NCBI GenBank assembly: GCA_963513935.1 | Contig: OY740774.1 | Coordinates: 85,088,890-85,152,889, forward strand | DNA: 64,000 nt | Source: Aphrophora alni | Lineage: Eukaryota > Arthropoda > Insecta > Hemiptera > Aphrophoridae | Reading direction: 5' to 3' | Part shown: positions 11,900-24,949 of the stretch, piece after piece | How positions within the stretch are numbered: position 1 is the stretch's first letter | Layout of the letters: every line of letters begins with the position of its first letter | Made by a program: the position numbers and the translations under genes | The notes under the pieces: generated by a model | The model's database searches: none | What the model was told of the DNA's origin: nothing | What the model saw: the letters and a program-made list of their open reading frames with translations, nothing else

Positions 11900-11966
<67 letters not shown>
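11894..11966. repeat. Compound (TA)n(TG)n microsatellite
   Basis: An uninterrupted TA run followed by about 13 TG units. The open frames across it on both strands (11780-11980, 11810-12007) encode dipeptide repeats and are artefacts. Confidence 0.97.
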
Positions 11967-13284
11967 ACATACATCAGTAGATATATAGCTTGGAACAATT
12001 CAAGCATGAGGTTGCACTTGACTGCTCACAAACAAGTGGTATTGTGGTATAATCACATGTTAAAACAAAGGTATGTATAGCACCAGTTTCTAACAATAGA
12101 TGAATATATTGTATGGTCGGAACAATAGTTATATGCAAGACTTGGTAGGGTTGCATTGTGCGTAAGCTATGAACTCTTCACACTTTAAAAAATTTATATT
12201 ATCAGATAAACAAAATAATTCTGTGTATAAAATTGCACTGACTTGCTTCTGTAACTACTCTGAATACAAAAAAAGCATTCGACTTTTTCCCTCCGAAATT
12301 CCTAATCAGAAGACATTTTCGGTCCTAATGTCAAATACTTTGAATTCAATTTAAGTGTTTTTAATATATTTTTAATGGAATATAATTAAAACCCCTCCTA
12401 AAACAAACAAAAATCCTTCCATTGTGGCCGCTTTAAATGTCAAAATGTAATTATCTAATTATATTTTTGTGTATGGAGTCAACTTTTTTGTTTCTTTGTT
12501 AGCAATTTATTACGATGTAAAACCAGTAAAAACTTATGAACTTGTCAATTTGAGGTCTCTCTTAATTTTTAATTACTTTTTTTACCTAAGCATATCGGTC
12601 ATTAGCCTTTAAAACAAAATTACTACGGGTATATATTTTTAATATTTTAGCCGGCCGCCATTTTGTAAATATAAACAATAGTCTTTGGTTATAGTATGCT
12701 TGTGAACTGTGACATAAATCATTTGTGGACCAAATCTAAGCTCAATATCTCATCAACTTCAAAGTTATATGTCTTTACTTTTAACAGTAGAACACCAGTA
12801 GAGTACTTCTCTGAGAGTTTCTCTTTGAAATCACCCTGTATAATTCCACATGAATTGTTAGGACCACACAATATGGGACCTGATAATGCTCTACAATTCT
12901 AATCAATTTTAGTTTGAATAGCGATATCGTATTGTTGGAATGAAATTGATTGAAGATACCATTAACTCGAAGAGATGGATAGCCATTCATACAACTCAAT
13001 GAAAGTGAAATGTATAATGCCTACTTTCAACATTTATCGGTATTCGTTTCGCTATTCAAAGACGACTTTTGATAAACATCGATGTTTTAGGTACATTCCA
13101 TAACTACATAAGCTGATTCACACTTCTATGTTGTATTACTGTAGAGAAGATAAAAACTCGATATACAAGAGTCTTCCAAAAAACAAAAATCTGCAATAGA
13201 CAATCATAACCATGAAGTATAAGAATCTGGAAGATGTGTATAAAATCAATTTTATATTTACTAGATACAGTAGTAAATAAACAA
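11967..13284. other. Non-coding stretch
   Basis: Several short frames (for example 12169-12354, 12696-12902, 12781-12999) have no recognisable domain. A GC-richer 'AGCCGGCCGCCATTTTGT' at about 12,650 resembles sequences often seen in insect repeats, but I could not assign it to a family. Confidence 0.45.
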
Positions 13285-13720
13285 TTGTGATTACAAATAC
13301 GTTTGTTTTAAATCAGAAAAATCTAAGCTGAGAAGATAATTGTTGAATGAACTTTATAATTATTTAAGAAATTCTGAAAACGATTAGACCTAATACGTAC
13401 TTTTTAAACTTAATTATTACTAATGATGGTTGTAGGCTTGATATCTGACGATGTATATTTAATTGTAGAGTCTAACATGGCCACTAGGCTACGTTGGTGT
13501 TTTCTCTTTATACTCTAGGTTTAACACTTGAAAACGGTAGTTATCTAATACTCTCGAAATCTCGTGTATTAGTTTACATACACAAATAAACTAAATAATA
13601 TTTATAATATAATACATACTGTTGTGTGTAATAGTTTGCAGGCATTGAGAGACATAAGTTATGAAGGATGACTTGGTTCTGCAACATACACTTTCTTCAT
13701 AATCCAATTTATAACAAACT
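13285..13720 (+). repeat. Block E, copy 0 (diverged, interrupted)
   Basis: Matches the start of block E at 33,262: TACAAATAC.TTTGTTTTA, then 'AACGATTAGACCTAAT', then after an inserted segment GT.TGTGTGTAATAG..TGCA. The match weakens beyond about 13,680. An insertion (13,402-13,620) splits it. This is the last member of the block series in the upstream half. Confidence 0.65.
13402..13620. mobile_element. Short non-autonomous insertion inside block E copy 0
   Basis: About 219 bp, absent from the other block E copies. It is bounded by TAATACGTACT (13,391-13,401) and TAATACATACT (13,610-13,620), 10 of 11 bases alike, as expected of a target-site duplication. It has no coding capacity. Its interior matches 11,380-11,530, so it belongs to a dispersed family. 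A SINE, MITE or retroelement tail are all possible. Confidence 0.65.
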
Positions 13721-14001
13721 TCATTTTTGGTAAATTATTTCTTAACTACAATTTCAATTTTCTCTTCAAATTTGGCACACTGATTGGGCAATTCATCTAC
13801 ACTCTCAACTAAAAATCTTAAAACAATCCTGTAGATCCAATTCTGTAAAATTTACTTAATGACTGTTGTGTTTTATTTACTGATAATTCCCTAGAAGTAT
13901 TTTTAGGGGAAATGGCAACCAATAAATTTCGTTTGAGTCGTTAAAGACTACATTTTACCCAAATTTAATCAACATTGTTTCCGCGGATTTTGAAAAAAAA
14001 A

Positions 14002-14051
<50 letters not shown>

Positions 14052-16199
14052 CCTTAGTCTGCTAAATCTATTTTACGATAAGCTATGATGCCGAGGAGGA
14101 TTGAATTATTCGAATTGTAAATCCATCAATCTCGGACTGTTTACAGTAAATTTCTTCATCATAGTTTTTTCACTCTGTCTATCCACACAACTAGATAGAC
14201 CAGCAGAATATAATTGAGGATTTAACTATTGATCCTGAAGTAGCCTATATAATATTCCAACAAGATATTTTTTTTTCATTGGCGACATATATTTCATTAT
14301 TTTCGATTACATAAAATCTTTATTAAAAAAATAGTAATAATTAATGAAGAATTTTGATAGTATTGCAAAATATAAACTTTGATAGTATTATTTATTTTAA
14401 AAAAATCCATTTTGTCTTGAAATTATGCAGGATAAGGAAATAGAAATGATGAGGTGAAGGAGTGTTCTTGGTGTGTAATTTATTCTGGATTATCTTAACG
14501 ACGTATTATTTAAAATGTAAAATTTGCTAGAGGCATCACGTTGTAGAATTTTTTGATCTCTACAGTGATGATTGCCTTACATTTTTAAAATTATAATTTA
14601 TTTTTTCCCATTTTCCCACGTACGTAGAGTATAGAGAAAGGTATGTGTTGTGTCAACAAAATTGTTACATATTTTTGGCAGAAATATCCGTTTTGACGTA
14701 CTTAGAGTACAATATATTTTATTGGAATCATGTGTCTCTGAGCGCATTTTGGCAATATTTCGATTTTTTTTTTTAAATTTTCGATAACACTCAAACTTGG
14801 GGATAAGAAAACGAGATTGTTACCATTCTATTAAAATTGTTTTAAATTTTTTTTCAAATGTAGTATTTAAGGACTTAACCAAATGTATTGGTTGCATATC
14901 TCCAAAAAATACCAGTTTCTAAGTTACAAAACAAAAATGGAGTTGGTAAAATAGACGTAATTTCTCAAAATTGGATAAACGGGTATTAGGAAACTTTTAT
15001 TGAAATGTGAAGATTAAATTATCCCAACGTGGAAAATTGAAATTTTCAAAATTAACTTTCAGAAATAATTGACAAAAAAGAAACTTTAAAAATTTAAAGA
15101 AAACATTGAAAATTATCCGTTCTACGAGATCGAGTAATATTTAATCAAAACTATTTATTATGCAACGTTTATAATGAACTCTACAATATTAAAAGCATAT
15201 TTGATGGTACAGGCAAGTAACGCAAGGATCTTATTTCCTTCTGTGATATAGTCACTGAATTATTAAAATTCTGTGACTCCCTGTACTGCAATACATTATT
15301 TTTTAAGAGTGTTTCTTTTCCCAATTGATATACCCCCCCCCCCTCTTAATATGCCAATGATTTCCTGAGATGTCTGAAATATCCGTTGCAAAATTCAACC
15401 CGTAGCCTTAACGTTTGCATCATAAAGGGACGTCTTAAACCTTTTGGCTACCAGAACACTTAAAACACTCTTGTATTGTATAATTGTTAACAGGTCGTAC
15501 AATTACAAGTTGTTACTGGGTTTTACCTCGAAGTAGATTCATTGTCCTTATTATAATTGTGAATTGTGTATTGTGTTTTGTATATATAATCCTGTTAATA
15601 TATTAGTGAAGTATATATCAACTTTCCAACTGTAGCTAAAGGATAATAATAATAAATTTTCATTTTCATGTTTTTGTTTGATATGTTAATGTACTTTGTG
15701 TAATGGAAATTGATAGAACTTACTTGATAATGTATGAAGTCAAGCCATCTGCAAGGCCTAAATATTAACATGTCAAAGTGCCGGCCGTCTGTCCTGAGTC
15801 CATACATTATTTAACATCTAATTTCATTCTAATCACATTTGTGACGTCACATTTTGCTTTACATGATGACACTGTAATGTATTGAAATCACAGTTGATAT
15901 AAATAGAACATGACGTTCCAATTACTAAAGTTAAATTGATGTGAAGTTTTAATTCAGAACATTAAACACCGTCAATAATTTGTGTTTAAACAAAGTTGAT
16001 AAATAAATATAATATTGTGATTGTTGGATAGGTTTAGAAGTTTAGAAGATAGGCTTAGAACTATATTTTAGGACCCTCAATAGTACAAATCAATATGAAA
16101 TCAAAATAAGTAAACCTTAAGAAAAATTTACTTTTTTAATTGGAGGACAGGTTTCTTAACAATATGAAACATTGTTTTGTCATAGCTGATTTTTATCGA
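13721..16199. other. Non-coding stretch with an (AT)n microsatellite
   Basis: An (AT)n run lies at 14,004-14,048 and a C11 run at about 15,342. A TGACGTCA palindrome is at about 15,842. The small minus-strand frame at 15,595-15,807 has no domain. Nothing else recognised. Confidence 0.5.
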
Positions 16200-16640
16200 T
16201 TATAAAGGATATCTCCTTCATATTGCTTGCTCTACAGCCCAAATTGGGTCGTGCCCCCTATATCCTGCTTTTCAACTATACTAACAGCAAAACACTTCCA
16301 TCCTTACACTCGAAACACCAGTCTCGCATCCGCAGCAGAAGGATTCTACAGTCTGTCCTTAGATGTCCTTTACTCTTTCAAGTCTTCTAGTGTTCTTCTG
16401 TTGACAATTTTCACCAGATCTTTGGGAACTTTTAATTTTTATGTACATTTCTATCAACAATAGATTCTTGAGGATTTCATTGTTTAGTAGTATCCTCTAC
16501 TCCTGCTTTCTACTTATGGGGCACAGGATATTTCTATCTACTATCTTCAGTTGTACAATGTTCTTTGGGTTATTATTCAGGTCACACTGCAATAGAATAG
16601 GATTGGTTGCAATGTAGTTTGTCAAATGTGTATTTTTGTC
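16200..16640. other. Less AT-rich segment, identity unknown
   Basis: This ~440-bp stretch has visibly higher G+C than its surroundings and an open frame at 16,227-16,463 (78 codons, plus) with no recognisable domain. It may be a decayed transposon or exon; I cannot tell which. Confidence 0.3.
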
Positions 16641-16914
16641 TGCCTGTGGATAACACTTGACTTAAAGTGTATGAAGGAGATGGGGAGAAAATATTCCTAA
16701 TTGGTTAGAGTTATACTTCTACTCATCCCGTCTTCTTCGCTCACATCCTTGGATAAAACACCCGTTGGTTTTTATACAGTCATACTCTACAAGTTTGGTA
16801 CAAGTACACTGTCTCTCCAAATTATGTTTTATTTACGTTTATTGGTAATCCTAGCCCACACGCCTTTTTTAAGGCTTGTATATAGCACCCTCGCTGGCGC
16901 AATATGGGTTATGC

Positions 16915-17025
16915 AATAACGACTCTAGTGTAATTGAAAAATCCTTAAACTCAGGAAAATTGAAAAGCAATAAAACAGGCTGTCCTGCAGGGGTAGAGAT
17001 ATTTATAAAGCATAACAACAGTGAA
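16915..17025 (+). repeat. Dispersed repeat, partner of 24,950-25,060
   Basis: Shared motifs in the same order at both loci: CTCTA.TGTAATTG.A, GCAATAAAACA, TCCT..GCA.G.GTA.A, and ATTTATAAAG.ATAACAACA. The TAATTGGA..ATAAAACA portion also resembles the tail of block B. Not coding; the overlapping plus and minus frames here are incidental. Confidence 0.65.
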
Positions 17026-17452
17026 CGTCCTTGGAAAGTTATAAAAGAAAAATCCCTCATGACAGAACTTGAGGCAACCTCTTATGTATATATTCAACAT
17101 AAAGTTATGATTTCTATCCAACACATCAACATCCGTTTATGATAATCACCGATTATTTACAGTGGGCGTTCCCTCCACCTTACCACAGATGGATTATAAC
17201 ACTAAAAACACGATGTCCTGAGTGAGATTCATACCCATAACATTATGTCCATTCTTTGATAGAGAAGGAACTACTAAAACTGTATAGGGTTTAAAAACTT
17301 ACTATGATGTTTTAATTTGCCCGATAGCTTATTTTATACGCTACTCACTATAATTACAATTTTGAAAATATTTCTTTAAAGTATATTAAAATGTTTCATT
17401 CTTGTTCGATTTTGAAGAATCTCAAAATATTTATGTATTTTGGTGCACTGAT

Positions 17453-20018
17453 TTCAAATTTTATAATATGAAAGAAGTGGTCCCAAAACTACAAATAAAA
17501 CACTAACACAATTAACGTTAGGAAGTTTAATAAACCTTTAAGTGACATAGATACTATCGTCAGAGAGATATAAACTAATACACAAATTATATATTTTGAA
17601 AGAAGTGGTCCCAAAACCACAAATAAAACACTAACACAATTAACGTTAGGAAGTTTAATAAACCTTTAAGTGACATAGATACTATCGTCAGAGGGATATA
17701 AAGTAATACACAAATTTTATAATATAAAAGAAGTGGTCCCAAAACTACAAATAAAACACTTACAAAATTAACGTTAGGAAGTTTAATAAACCTTTAAGTG
17801 ACATAGATACTATCGTCAGAGGGATATAAAGTAATACCCAAATGTTATAATATGAAAGAAGTAGTCCCAAAACTACAAATAAAACACTAACACAATTAAC
17901 GTTATAACGTTTAATAAACCTTTAAGTACCAGATACTATCGTCAGAGCAATATAAAGTAACACCCAAATGTTATAATATGAAAGAAGAGGTCCCAAAACT
18001 ACAAATAAAACACTAACACAATTAACGTTATAACGTTTAATAAACCTTTAAGTGACATAGATACTATCGTCAGAGGGATATAAAGTAACACCCAAATGTT
18101 ATAATATGAAAGAAGTGGTCCCAAAACTACAAATAAAACACTAACACAATTAACGTTATAACGTTTAATAAACCTTTAAGTACCAGATACTATCGTCAGA
18201 GGAATATAAAGTAACACCCAAATGTTATAATATGAAAGAAGTGGTCCCAAAACTACAAATAAAACACTAACACAATTAACGTTATAACGTTTAATAAACC
18301 TTAAAGTGACATAGATACTATCGTCAGAGGAATATAAAGTAATATCCAAATTTTATAATATGAAAGAAGTGGTCCCAAAACTACAAATATAACACTAACA
18401 CAATTAACGTTAGGAAGTTTAATAAACCTTTAAGTGACATAGATACTATCGTCAGAGGGATATAAAGTAATATCCAAATTTTATAACATGAAAGAAGTGG
18501 TCCCAAAACTACAAATAAAACACTTACACAATTAACGTTAGGAAGTTTAATAAATCTTTAAGTGACATAGATACTATCGTCAGAGGGATATAAAGTAATA
18601 TCCAAATTTTATAATATGAAAGAAGTGATCCCAAAACTACAAATAAAACACTAACACAATTAACGTTAGGAAGTTTAATAAACCTTTAAGTAACATAGAT
18701 ACTATCGTCAGAGGGATATAAAGTAATATCCAAATTTTATAATATGAAAGAAGTGGTCCCAAAACTACAAATAAAACACTAACACAATTAACGTTAGGAA
18801 GTTTAATAAACCTTTAAGTAACATAGATACTATCGTCAGAGGGATATAAAGTAATATCCAAATTTTATAATATGAAAGAAGTGATCCCAAAACTACAAAT
18901 AAAACACTAACACAATAAACGTTAGGAAGTTTAATAAACCTTTAAGTGACATAGATACTATCGTCAGAGGGATATAAAGTAATACACAAATTTTATAATA
19001 TGAAAGAAGTGGTCCCAAAACTACAAATAAAACACTAACACAATTAACGTTAGGAAGTTTAATAAACCTTTAAGTGACATAGATACTATCGTCAGAGGGA
19101 TATAAAGTAATACACAAATTTTATAATATGAAAGAAGTGGTCCCAAAACTACAAATAAAACACTTACACAATTAACGTTAGGAAGTTTAATAAACATTTA
19201 AGTGACATAGATACTATCGTCAGAGGGATATAAAGTAATATCCAAATTTTATAATATGAAAGAAGTGGTCCCAAAACTACAAATAAAACACTTACACAAT
19301 TAACGTTAGGAAGTTTAATAAACATTTAAGTGACATAGATACTATCGTCAGAGGGATATAAAGTAATATCCAAATTTTATAATATGAAAGAAGTGGTCCC
19401 AAAACTACAAATAAAACACTTACACAATTAACGTTAGGAAGTTTAATAAATCTTTAAGTGACATAGATACTATCGTCAGAGGGATATAAAGTAATACACA
19501 AATTTTATAATATGAAAGAAGTGGTCCCAAAACCCAAATAAAACACTAACACAATTAACGTTAGGAAGTTTAATAAACCTTTAAGTGACATAGATACTAT
19601 CGTCAGAGGGATATAAAGTAATATCCAAATTTTATAATATGAAAGAAGTGGTCCCAAAACTACAAATAAAACACTTACACAATTAACGTTAGGAAGTTTA
19701 ATAAATCTTTAAGTGACATAGATACTATCGTCAGAGGGATATAAAGTAATACACAAATTTTATAATATGAAAGAAGTGGTCCCAAAACCACAAATAAAAC
19801 ACTAACACAATTAACGTCAGGAAGTTTAATAAACCTTTAAGTGACATAGATACTATCGTCAGAGGGATATAAAGTAATACTCAAATTTTATAACATGAAA
19901 GAAGTGGTCCCAAAACCACAAATAAAACACTAATACAATTAACGTCAGGAAGTTTAATAAACCTTTAAGTGACATAGATACCATCTTCAGAGAGATATAA
20001 ACTAATACTCAAATTTTA
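17453..20018 (+). repeat. 128-bp satellite array, 20 units
   Basis: Tandem units begin with AAAGAAG.GGTCCCAAAAC at 17471, 17599, 17727, 17855, 17981, 18109, 18235, 18363, 18491, 18619, 18747, 18875, 19003, 19131, 19259, 19387, 19515, 19642, 19770 and 19898. The period is 128 bp, or 126-127 where small deletions occur. Each unit holds an AATTAACGTTAGGAAGTTT segment and ACTATCGTCAGAG. Units about 4-7 instead read GTTATAACGTTT, and the last two read GTCAGGAAGTTT, so neighbouring units share variants. No long frame runs through it. Confidence 0.97.
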
Positions 20019-20454
20019 TGTTGGATTATACGTATCTTTCGTACACTCCAAATATGTTTTGTTTCATTTTTTATTACTATGTTTGTGTATGGGCTCTATC
20101 TATTGGGAAAGGGAAAATATATTATTTTTAAATCTAACAAAGTCAAACAATGTGTAATCACGCTAATGGTGCATCACTTTGTTTTGGAATATTTTACTTT
20201 AATTTATAATACAAACAGTGTTAGTTTCTCAAAATTTCAGCCACAAAAATTAACATTAATGAATAATATTTGAGTATATATTTTCTATTGAGATTTTTAA
20301 TTATGAATTGGAGTTATAACAAATTTTTGTAATCATAAATTTTGCTAACAGTGTCTAATGAAATTGTTTTAATTTCAATTAGCTAATTGTATAAATTATT
20401 CATAGGACATTCCAATAAAATGTAGATACTTATAGTTTTCAAACGTAATGTCCA
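20019..20454. other. Non-coding stretch
   Basis: AT-rich DNA between the satellite and block F. The 64-codon plus frame at 20,079-20,273 shows no domain. Confidence 0.5.
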
Positions 20455-20575
20455 CTAGCAATGGTATATGTGATATATCCCTGTAAGATATGTCCTGCCT
20501 CCCCCTTCCCCATCAAATATGGAACCTGTCATGTAACGTCACAGCTGACAGTATCTCATACACTGCATTACAACA
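20455..20575 (+). repeat. Block F, copy 1 (paired with 44,885-45,002)
   Basis: Shared in order with the second copy: ATGTCCACTAG, ATATGTGA.ATATCCCTGT.AGATAT, a C-rich CCTCCCCCT.CCCC.TCA segment, CATGTAAC, and AGCTGACA.TATCTCAT.CA.TGCATTA. Function unknown. Confidence 0.8.
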
Positions 20576-20793
20576 ACCACAACACACTTACGATATACAA
20601 TTACACAAAAGTAATGCCATTCTGTAAAAATTTCAATATCATTTTCTATGATTCTAAACCTCTTCCGGCAGACCTATGTTTGGCTACCATTGGTTAGTCT
20701 GTCTTCAAGCGTTAGATCATGACATACGAACACTTATTGTAAAAATACTTTCTAGAGGAACTTCCACCTCTATTTCTTTAATGGCTTTGGCTG

Positions 20794-20795
<2 letters not shown>

Positions 20796-20843
<48 letters not shown>
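20796..20843. repeat. (AT)n microsatellite
   Basis: Uninterrupted AT dinucleotides over about 48 bp. The open frame crossing it (20,676-20,900) is an artefact. Confidence 0.97.
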
Positions 20844-20846
<3 letters not shown>

Positions 20847-20900
20847 ATTTCACCTTTTAAAAAACTTAAACATTTATATTCGAAAATTAACTATCACTAA

Positions 20901-21115
20901 ATGTTATGGTAGCCATGTGGTTTAAATAGTCGCTTCACTAATTGAGAGCGGTTCCAAGGCCGTGGATTTAAATCTCATACAAAACAAAAGTTTTCTTCCA
21001 TGCAATTGACTTTTTTTCCGAATTATGGTAAAGTGGACGGAGGGCCCACGTGTAATAAACGGTGGTTGGTACGCCTGGAAGTTAACGAAACTAGTTAGAA
21101 TGCAATTACACAAAA
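20901..21115 (+). repeat. SINE-like repeat, copy 1 (tRNA-type head)
   Basis: The first ~70 bp are tRNA-like: GGTAGCCATGTGGTTTAAATAG (A-box area) and then 'GCCGTGGATTTAAATCTC', a degenerate B-box. A body follows with AAAACAAAAGTTTTC, a conserved 'AAACGGTGGTTGGTACG' and GGAAGTTAACG. Two diverged relatives lie at 30,505 and 46,440. The tRNA head plus a shared unrelated body fits a tRNA-derived SINE. Copies are old and no target duplication was found. Confidence 0.55.
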
Positions 21116-21540
21116 ACATAAATTTAAGCTAACTAAAATTTACGTTCGAAATGTTACGATTAATTTGATTTCTACTCTGATTTAAGTATTGCAATATAGT
21201 AATTTCAAAATTTCGAAATGTGGTCTTCGTTTTAATAATTGAAATAAAAAATCGGTTTATCTTCAACCTCTTCTAATACTCACTTAAACATAACAAATAT
21301 TCGCCACATTACATAGATACACACGTATGATTAGACAAGGACGATCACTTGTATATTTTATTTTATTTTTAAATAAGGTTGTTTAAATGGTATATTGTTC
21401 ATCTTGTTTCTTCTTTGCCTTTGGTTAAATCGCAGTGCCCCCAGTTTTTCTATAATTTTTGTTTCATAAATTTTGTAGCAAATAACAGAAATGTTTACAT
21501 TTTAGATTGTATAAATAAATACATCAGAGCTTACTTCCTG

Positions 21541-21715
21541 CGGTTGATACAAAGCTGATACAGCTCAGGTCCTTGTAACGGGAATAGACGTTGAATAAAT
21601 TACACGGTGTAGGATTTCGTCGCTTCGAATCTTTGAATTTTTAACCGAAAGCTATGCAAGGCGAAACATCTGGTTCCCTACGTTCTTCAAAATAATTTCT
21701 AGAAATGGTTGTAAA
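21541..21715 (+). repeat. Block G, copy 1 (paired with 46,052-46,235)
   Basis: Shared in order: 'ACAAAGCTGATACAGC', TCCTTGTAACGGGA, 'GTTGAATAAATTACAC', GTAGGATTTCG, TGAATTTTTAACC and AACATCTGGTT.CCTACGTT. Identity is high for about 150 bp. Spacing from block F is similar in both copies (about 1.09 and 1.16 kb). Confidence 0.85.
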
Positions 21716-22104
21716 GTCAGAGTGAAAAAGGGTTTATAAAAATGGTTGTCAAAATCACTAATATAAACATAAAAATGATATTAGACCTACCCAGTGTCTA
21801 AAAAGATACTTTCAGTATAGTTTTTAACGCACATAGTCAACCTAATTTTAATTATCAATTAATACTTAAAACAATTTTTTTTTCTAAAATTCGATAAAAA
21901 TCGGTAGAGCAATATACTATTGAGAACTATTGAAGATCGATATATTGAGAACTTTAGAGAGCATGGTCATCCTAGACCTGCTGAGTTTCACGAGTACCAA
22001 AACTTTTAACTTCATGGACAATAATAAACGTTTTATGGTTTCTTACAACTGATAGTGAGAATCTTATCTGGGTTTGTGATTTCATACTCTTCTTTTTAAA
22101 GTAT

Positions 22105-22136
22105 CTTTTACGAAATGTAAATACATTTCGTAAAAG
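22105..22136. other. Near-perfect palindrome (15-bp stem, 2-nt loop)
   Basis: CTTTTACGAAATGTA (22105-22119) and TACATTTCGTAAAAG (22122-22136) are exact reverse complements separated by AA. The outer GTAT and ATAC extend it across a small bulge. Role unknown. Confidence 0.9.
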
Positions 22137-24949
22137 AAAATACAATATATAGTATTAACCCCATCTAGCGGCAAAAATCAAATTGGCCAAAACAATATTT
22201 AATTTTGTTGTTGTTGTTGTTGTTTTTTTATACCAAATTTTAGTCAGACAACTCTCATATCAATCATGAAAAACTTAAGACAAATTGAGAAATTTAAAGA
22301 AAAATACGACCGCTATCATAAAAACCCAGGATATAAGTGCATTTTCCCTGCAAATATTTCATTTCTAAGTTTTAGTATAGTAAAACGACGGGAAGGCCCC
22401 TTTAAATAAACGGTATTTGATGTCAGAGGAAGTCGAAGGTTTTTTTAAGAATTCAGTTGCACATCTTTGATATGAAACTGGTCTATTTACATGTGATGGT
22501 TTAATTTGAACAGAACTACATTATGATGTTAGAATTAATTAAAATAATTTTATTTGTTGGACTACTCCAATGGACCTAGTTTATATCGACTGAAGTGAGT
22601 TAAATAGGTTGGTAAAGTCGTTTTAATGAATCCACAACACAACCAATATCACTAGCTGTTATAAATCACATTTATTACTATGCATAGAGGCATTTATAAA
22701 GCTAAATTAATACACAATGTGAAACGCATTCCAGAACCATTGCATATAACCATGGTTATTACTAATTGCCGACTGGGGATGAGTTGGAGCTTACTGGAAA
22801 GGAGCAATATTTCGTACCAATAAAGTTTATTTATTAATGAAATGCCTTCTATGAACTGAATTAAATATTTCCCTCTATTCAGAGAAAGTATTTTGTTATT
22901 GCATAAATATATTTTTTATAGTACTTTTAAAATTAATTATCAGGATACAGTGTTCTTGTGGTAAACGCTATGTGAATATTTGAACAGTTTGCTTTAAGGT
23001 ATGTCATTTCATATTGTATATCTTTTATTTCGTATTAACTGTTACGAAAATTTTTATCTTTTGAATTAAATTTACACTCCTTAGAAAGTTGTTTTCTTTT
23101 TTCAAAAAACATTACTTCTACTTTGATTTATAAATTGAATTTGTCTTATAAATATTTGATAATAAAGATTAAAACTACCCTTAGACGCGCTACCCTTTTT
23201 CATCGCTCCCACCCCTACCCTAGAAATCCCATACACGTTGTGAAGCTATGGGTTGAAATGAAAAGGTTTAAGTTCTCAAAGAAACCACGGGTAGAAGTTT
23301 TGAAGATTTCTTCTAATATTTTGTTTGTTTCAGGTGTGTAAATTTTAAATTTAAAGGCGCAGTGTATAGTGTTTTTGGTACGAGAAAAATAAGATTTTAT
23401 TTCAAAACAAAATAGTCAAGCAGACAAATCTCAAATATATTTTTTTTGAAACATACTCTCTAAAAATACCAAAAGATTAAATTACAATGCATCCCCCTCC
23501 CGCACAGGAGAGGGGGGACAACCAGTATCTCTTGGAATACATTTGTTAACAACAAATTTTAAAATATTGAATTTTTAGTAACTGAAATTAACTACAATTA
23601 GTTTTTCTTTTTCTTCGGATAATAATTGATCGAAACACTGATTTCAATTAAAAGATTTTTTATCCAAGAGGAAATTTGTAATATTATAATATTTAGTTGG
23701 TATCTGATAGACTGAATACATTATAAAATTAAATTTAAGAGTCAAATCACATTTAAAATGTAGTATTTATTATATAAACTGTTTGAATCCAGTGTTTAAT
23801 GATAAATAAATTTAACATAGCGTGAAATTGTTACATTTCTTCTTCTTTCTTTTAGCTAAATTCTAGTTCATTGTTACTTTCCATGTTGAAATATATCTAA
23901 TACAGGCACTGACAATGAAACACCTAAGGTCGGTAAAATGCTAATAAACGGACGGAAGTTGATTTCATTGGCGAACTCGTAAACTGACTGCCAGTGACTG
24001 ACACTCTCTGATGACTGAGTAAAGCTACTTAGAAGCAGTTATTATTGTAAGATTATTTTTGATCAAATGTGGAACTAATAAAAATGAGTTGGATAAGTTC
24101 ACAAGTCAAATTAATTGTAAAATTGAAAGTTTTTATTTAGTAGGTATCACTAATTATCTAAAAACAAAAATTAGGAAAATATATAGAGAGAAAAAAATTT
24201 TAAGATGATATTTTAGCCATTTTTTAAAAATATTTCTCTCATTTGTCTCGCTATGATGAAGAAGTGTGTATAATCTTATTAAATGAAAATTCACTCAAAT
24301 ATACAGCTCTATTATTCTCCAAAAATTTAGAAAAAACATTGTTTTGTTTTGTAGTTTCAATCACCAACCTAATAATATAATTTAGGGTTACTTTAAGACA
24401 ATATGTCAGAAGCTGCAAGTTTTCATTAAACTTGATAATTAGTCACCGCTATACATTATTTGCCTTTAAAACCCCATATTAAATATCTTTTACAAACAAA
24501 AACAGTTCTAGCACTTCATGATCCTACTTTTCATTACTTTAACCAAGATTGAATAAAATTAATAACAGGACACTTAAAACTTAAAGTTGACAATTTGAAA
24601 GATATAAATCAGATTAATTTAAGAAGTGTAACGAGATAGAATATTCATTAATATGGAGAAACAAGATGGACGCTTATTAACGGAAAGCTTTTAAAGCCTT
24701 CCTTAATTAACTTCCGACATGTTGCAACATGTAGACAGATAAATAATAATTAAGTATCTCTTGCATGTCCACAGACAGGTACTTTCAGCAAGTGGCGGTT
24801 TACTTTTATGAGCAGGATGGACAGACTGCTGACAAATTTTCATAAGAGTTTCCTTGCAGAAAATACTTTATTATTTTGACATATAGTTAAAAGCTTCAGT
24901 CACTTCTCGTTAAACCAACATTAATCTACCTGAGTGGACATATTGCAGA
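22137..24949. other. Non-coding stretch
   Basis: A (TTG)n run lies at 22,205-22,224. A plus frame at 23,123-23,341 (72 codons) has no domain. No gene recognised. Confidence 0.5.

Noticed and set aside
11780..12007. Open frames on both strands at the TA/TG microsatellite
   Set aside because: They encode dipeptide repeats generated by the microsatellite.
15838..15852. TGACGTCA as a cAMP-response element promoter
   Set aside because: An 8-bp palindrome without any gene nearby is not evidence of a promoter.
17453..20018. CRISPR-like array
   Set aside because: Units are contiguous with no unique spacers; this is an ordinary satellite in eukaryotic DNA.
17453..20018. Hammerhead ribozyme in the satellite (minus strand CTGACGA fits CUGANGA)
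   Set aside because: The required GAAA core strand is absent from the minus strand of the unit, and no stem II can be drawn after CTGACGA.
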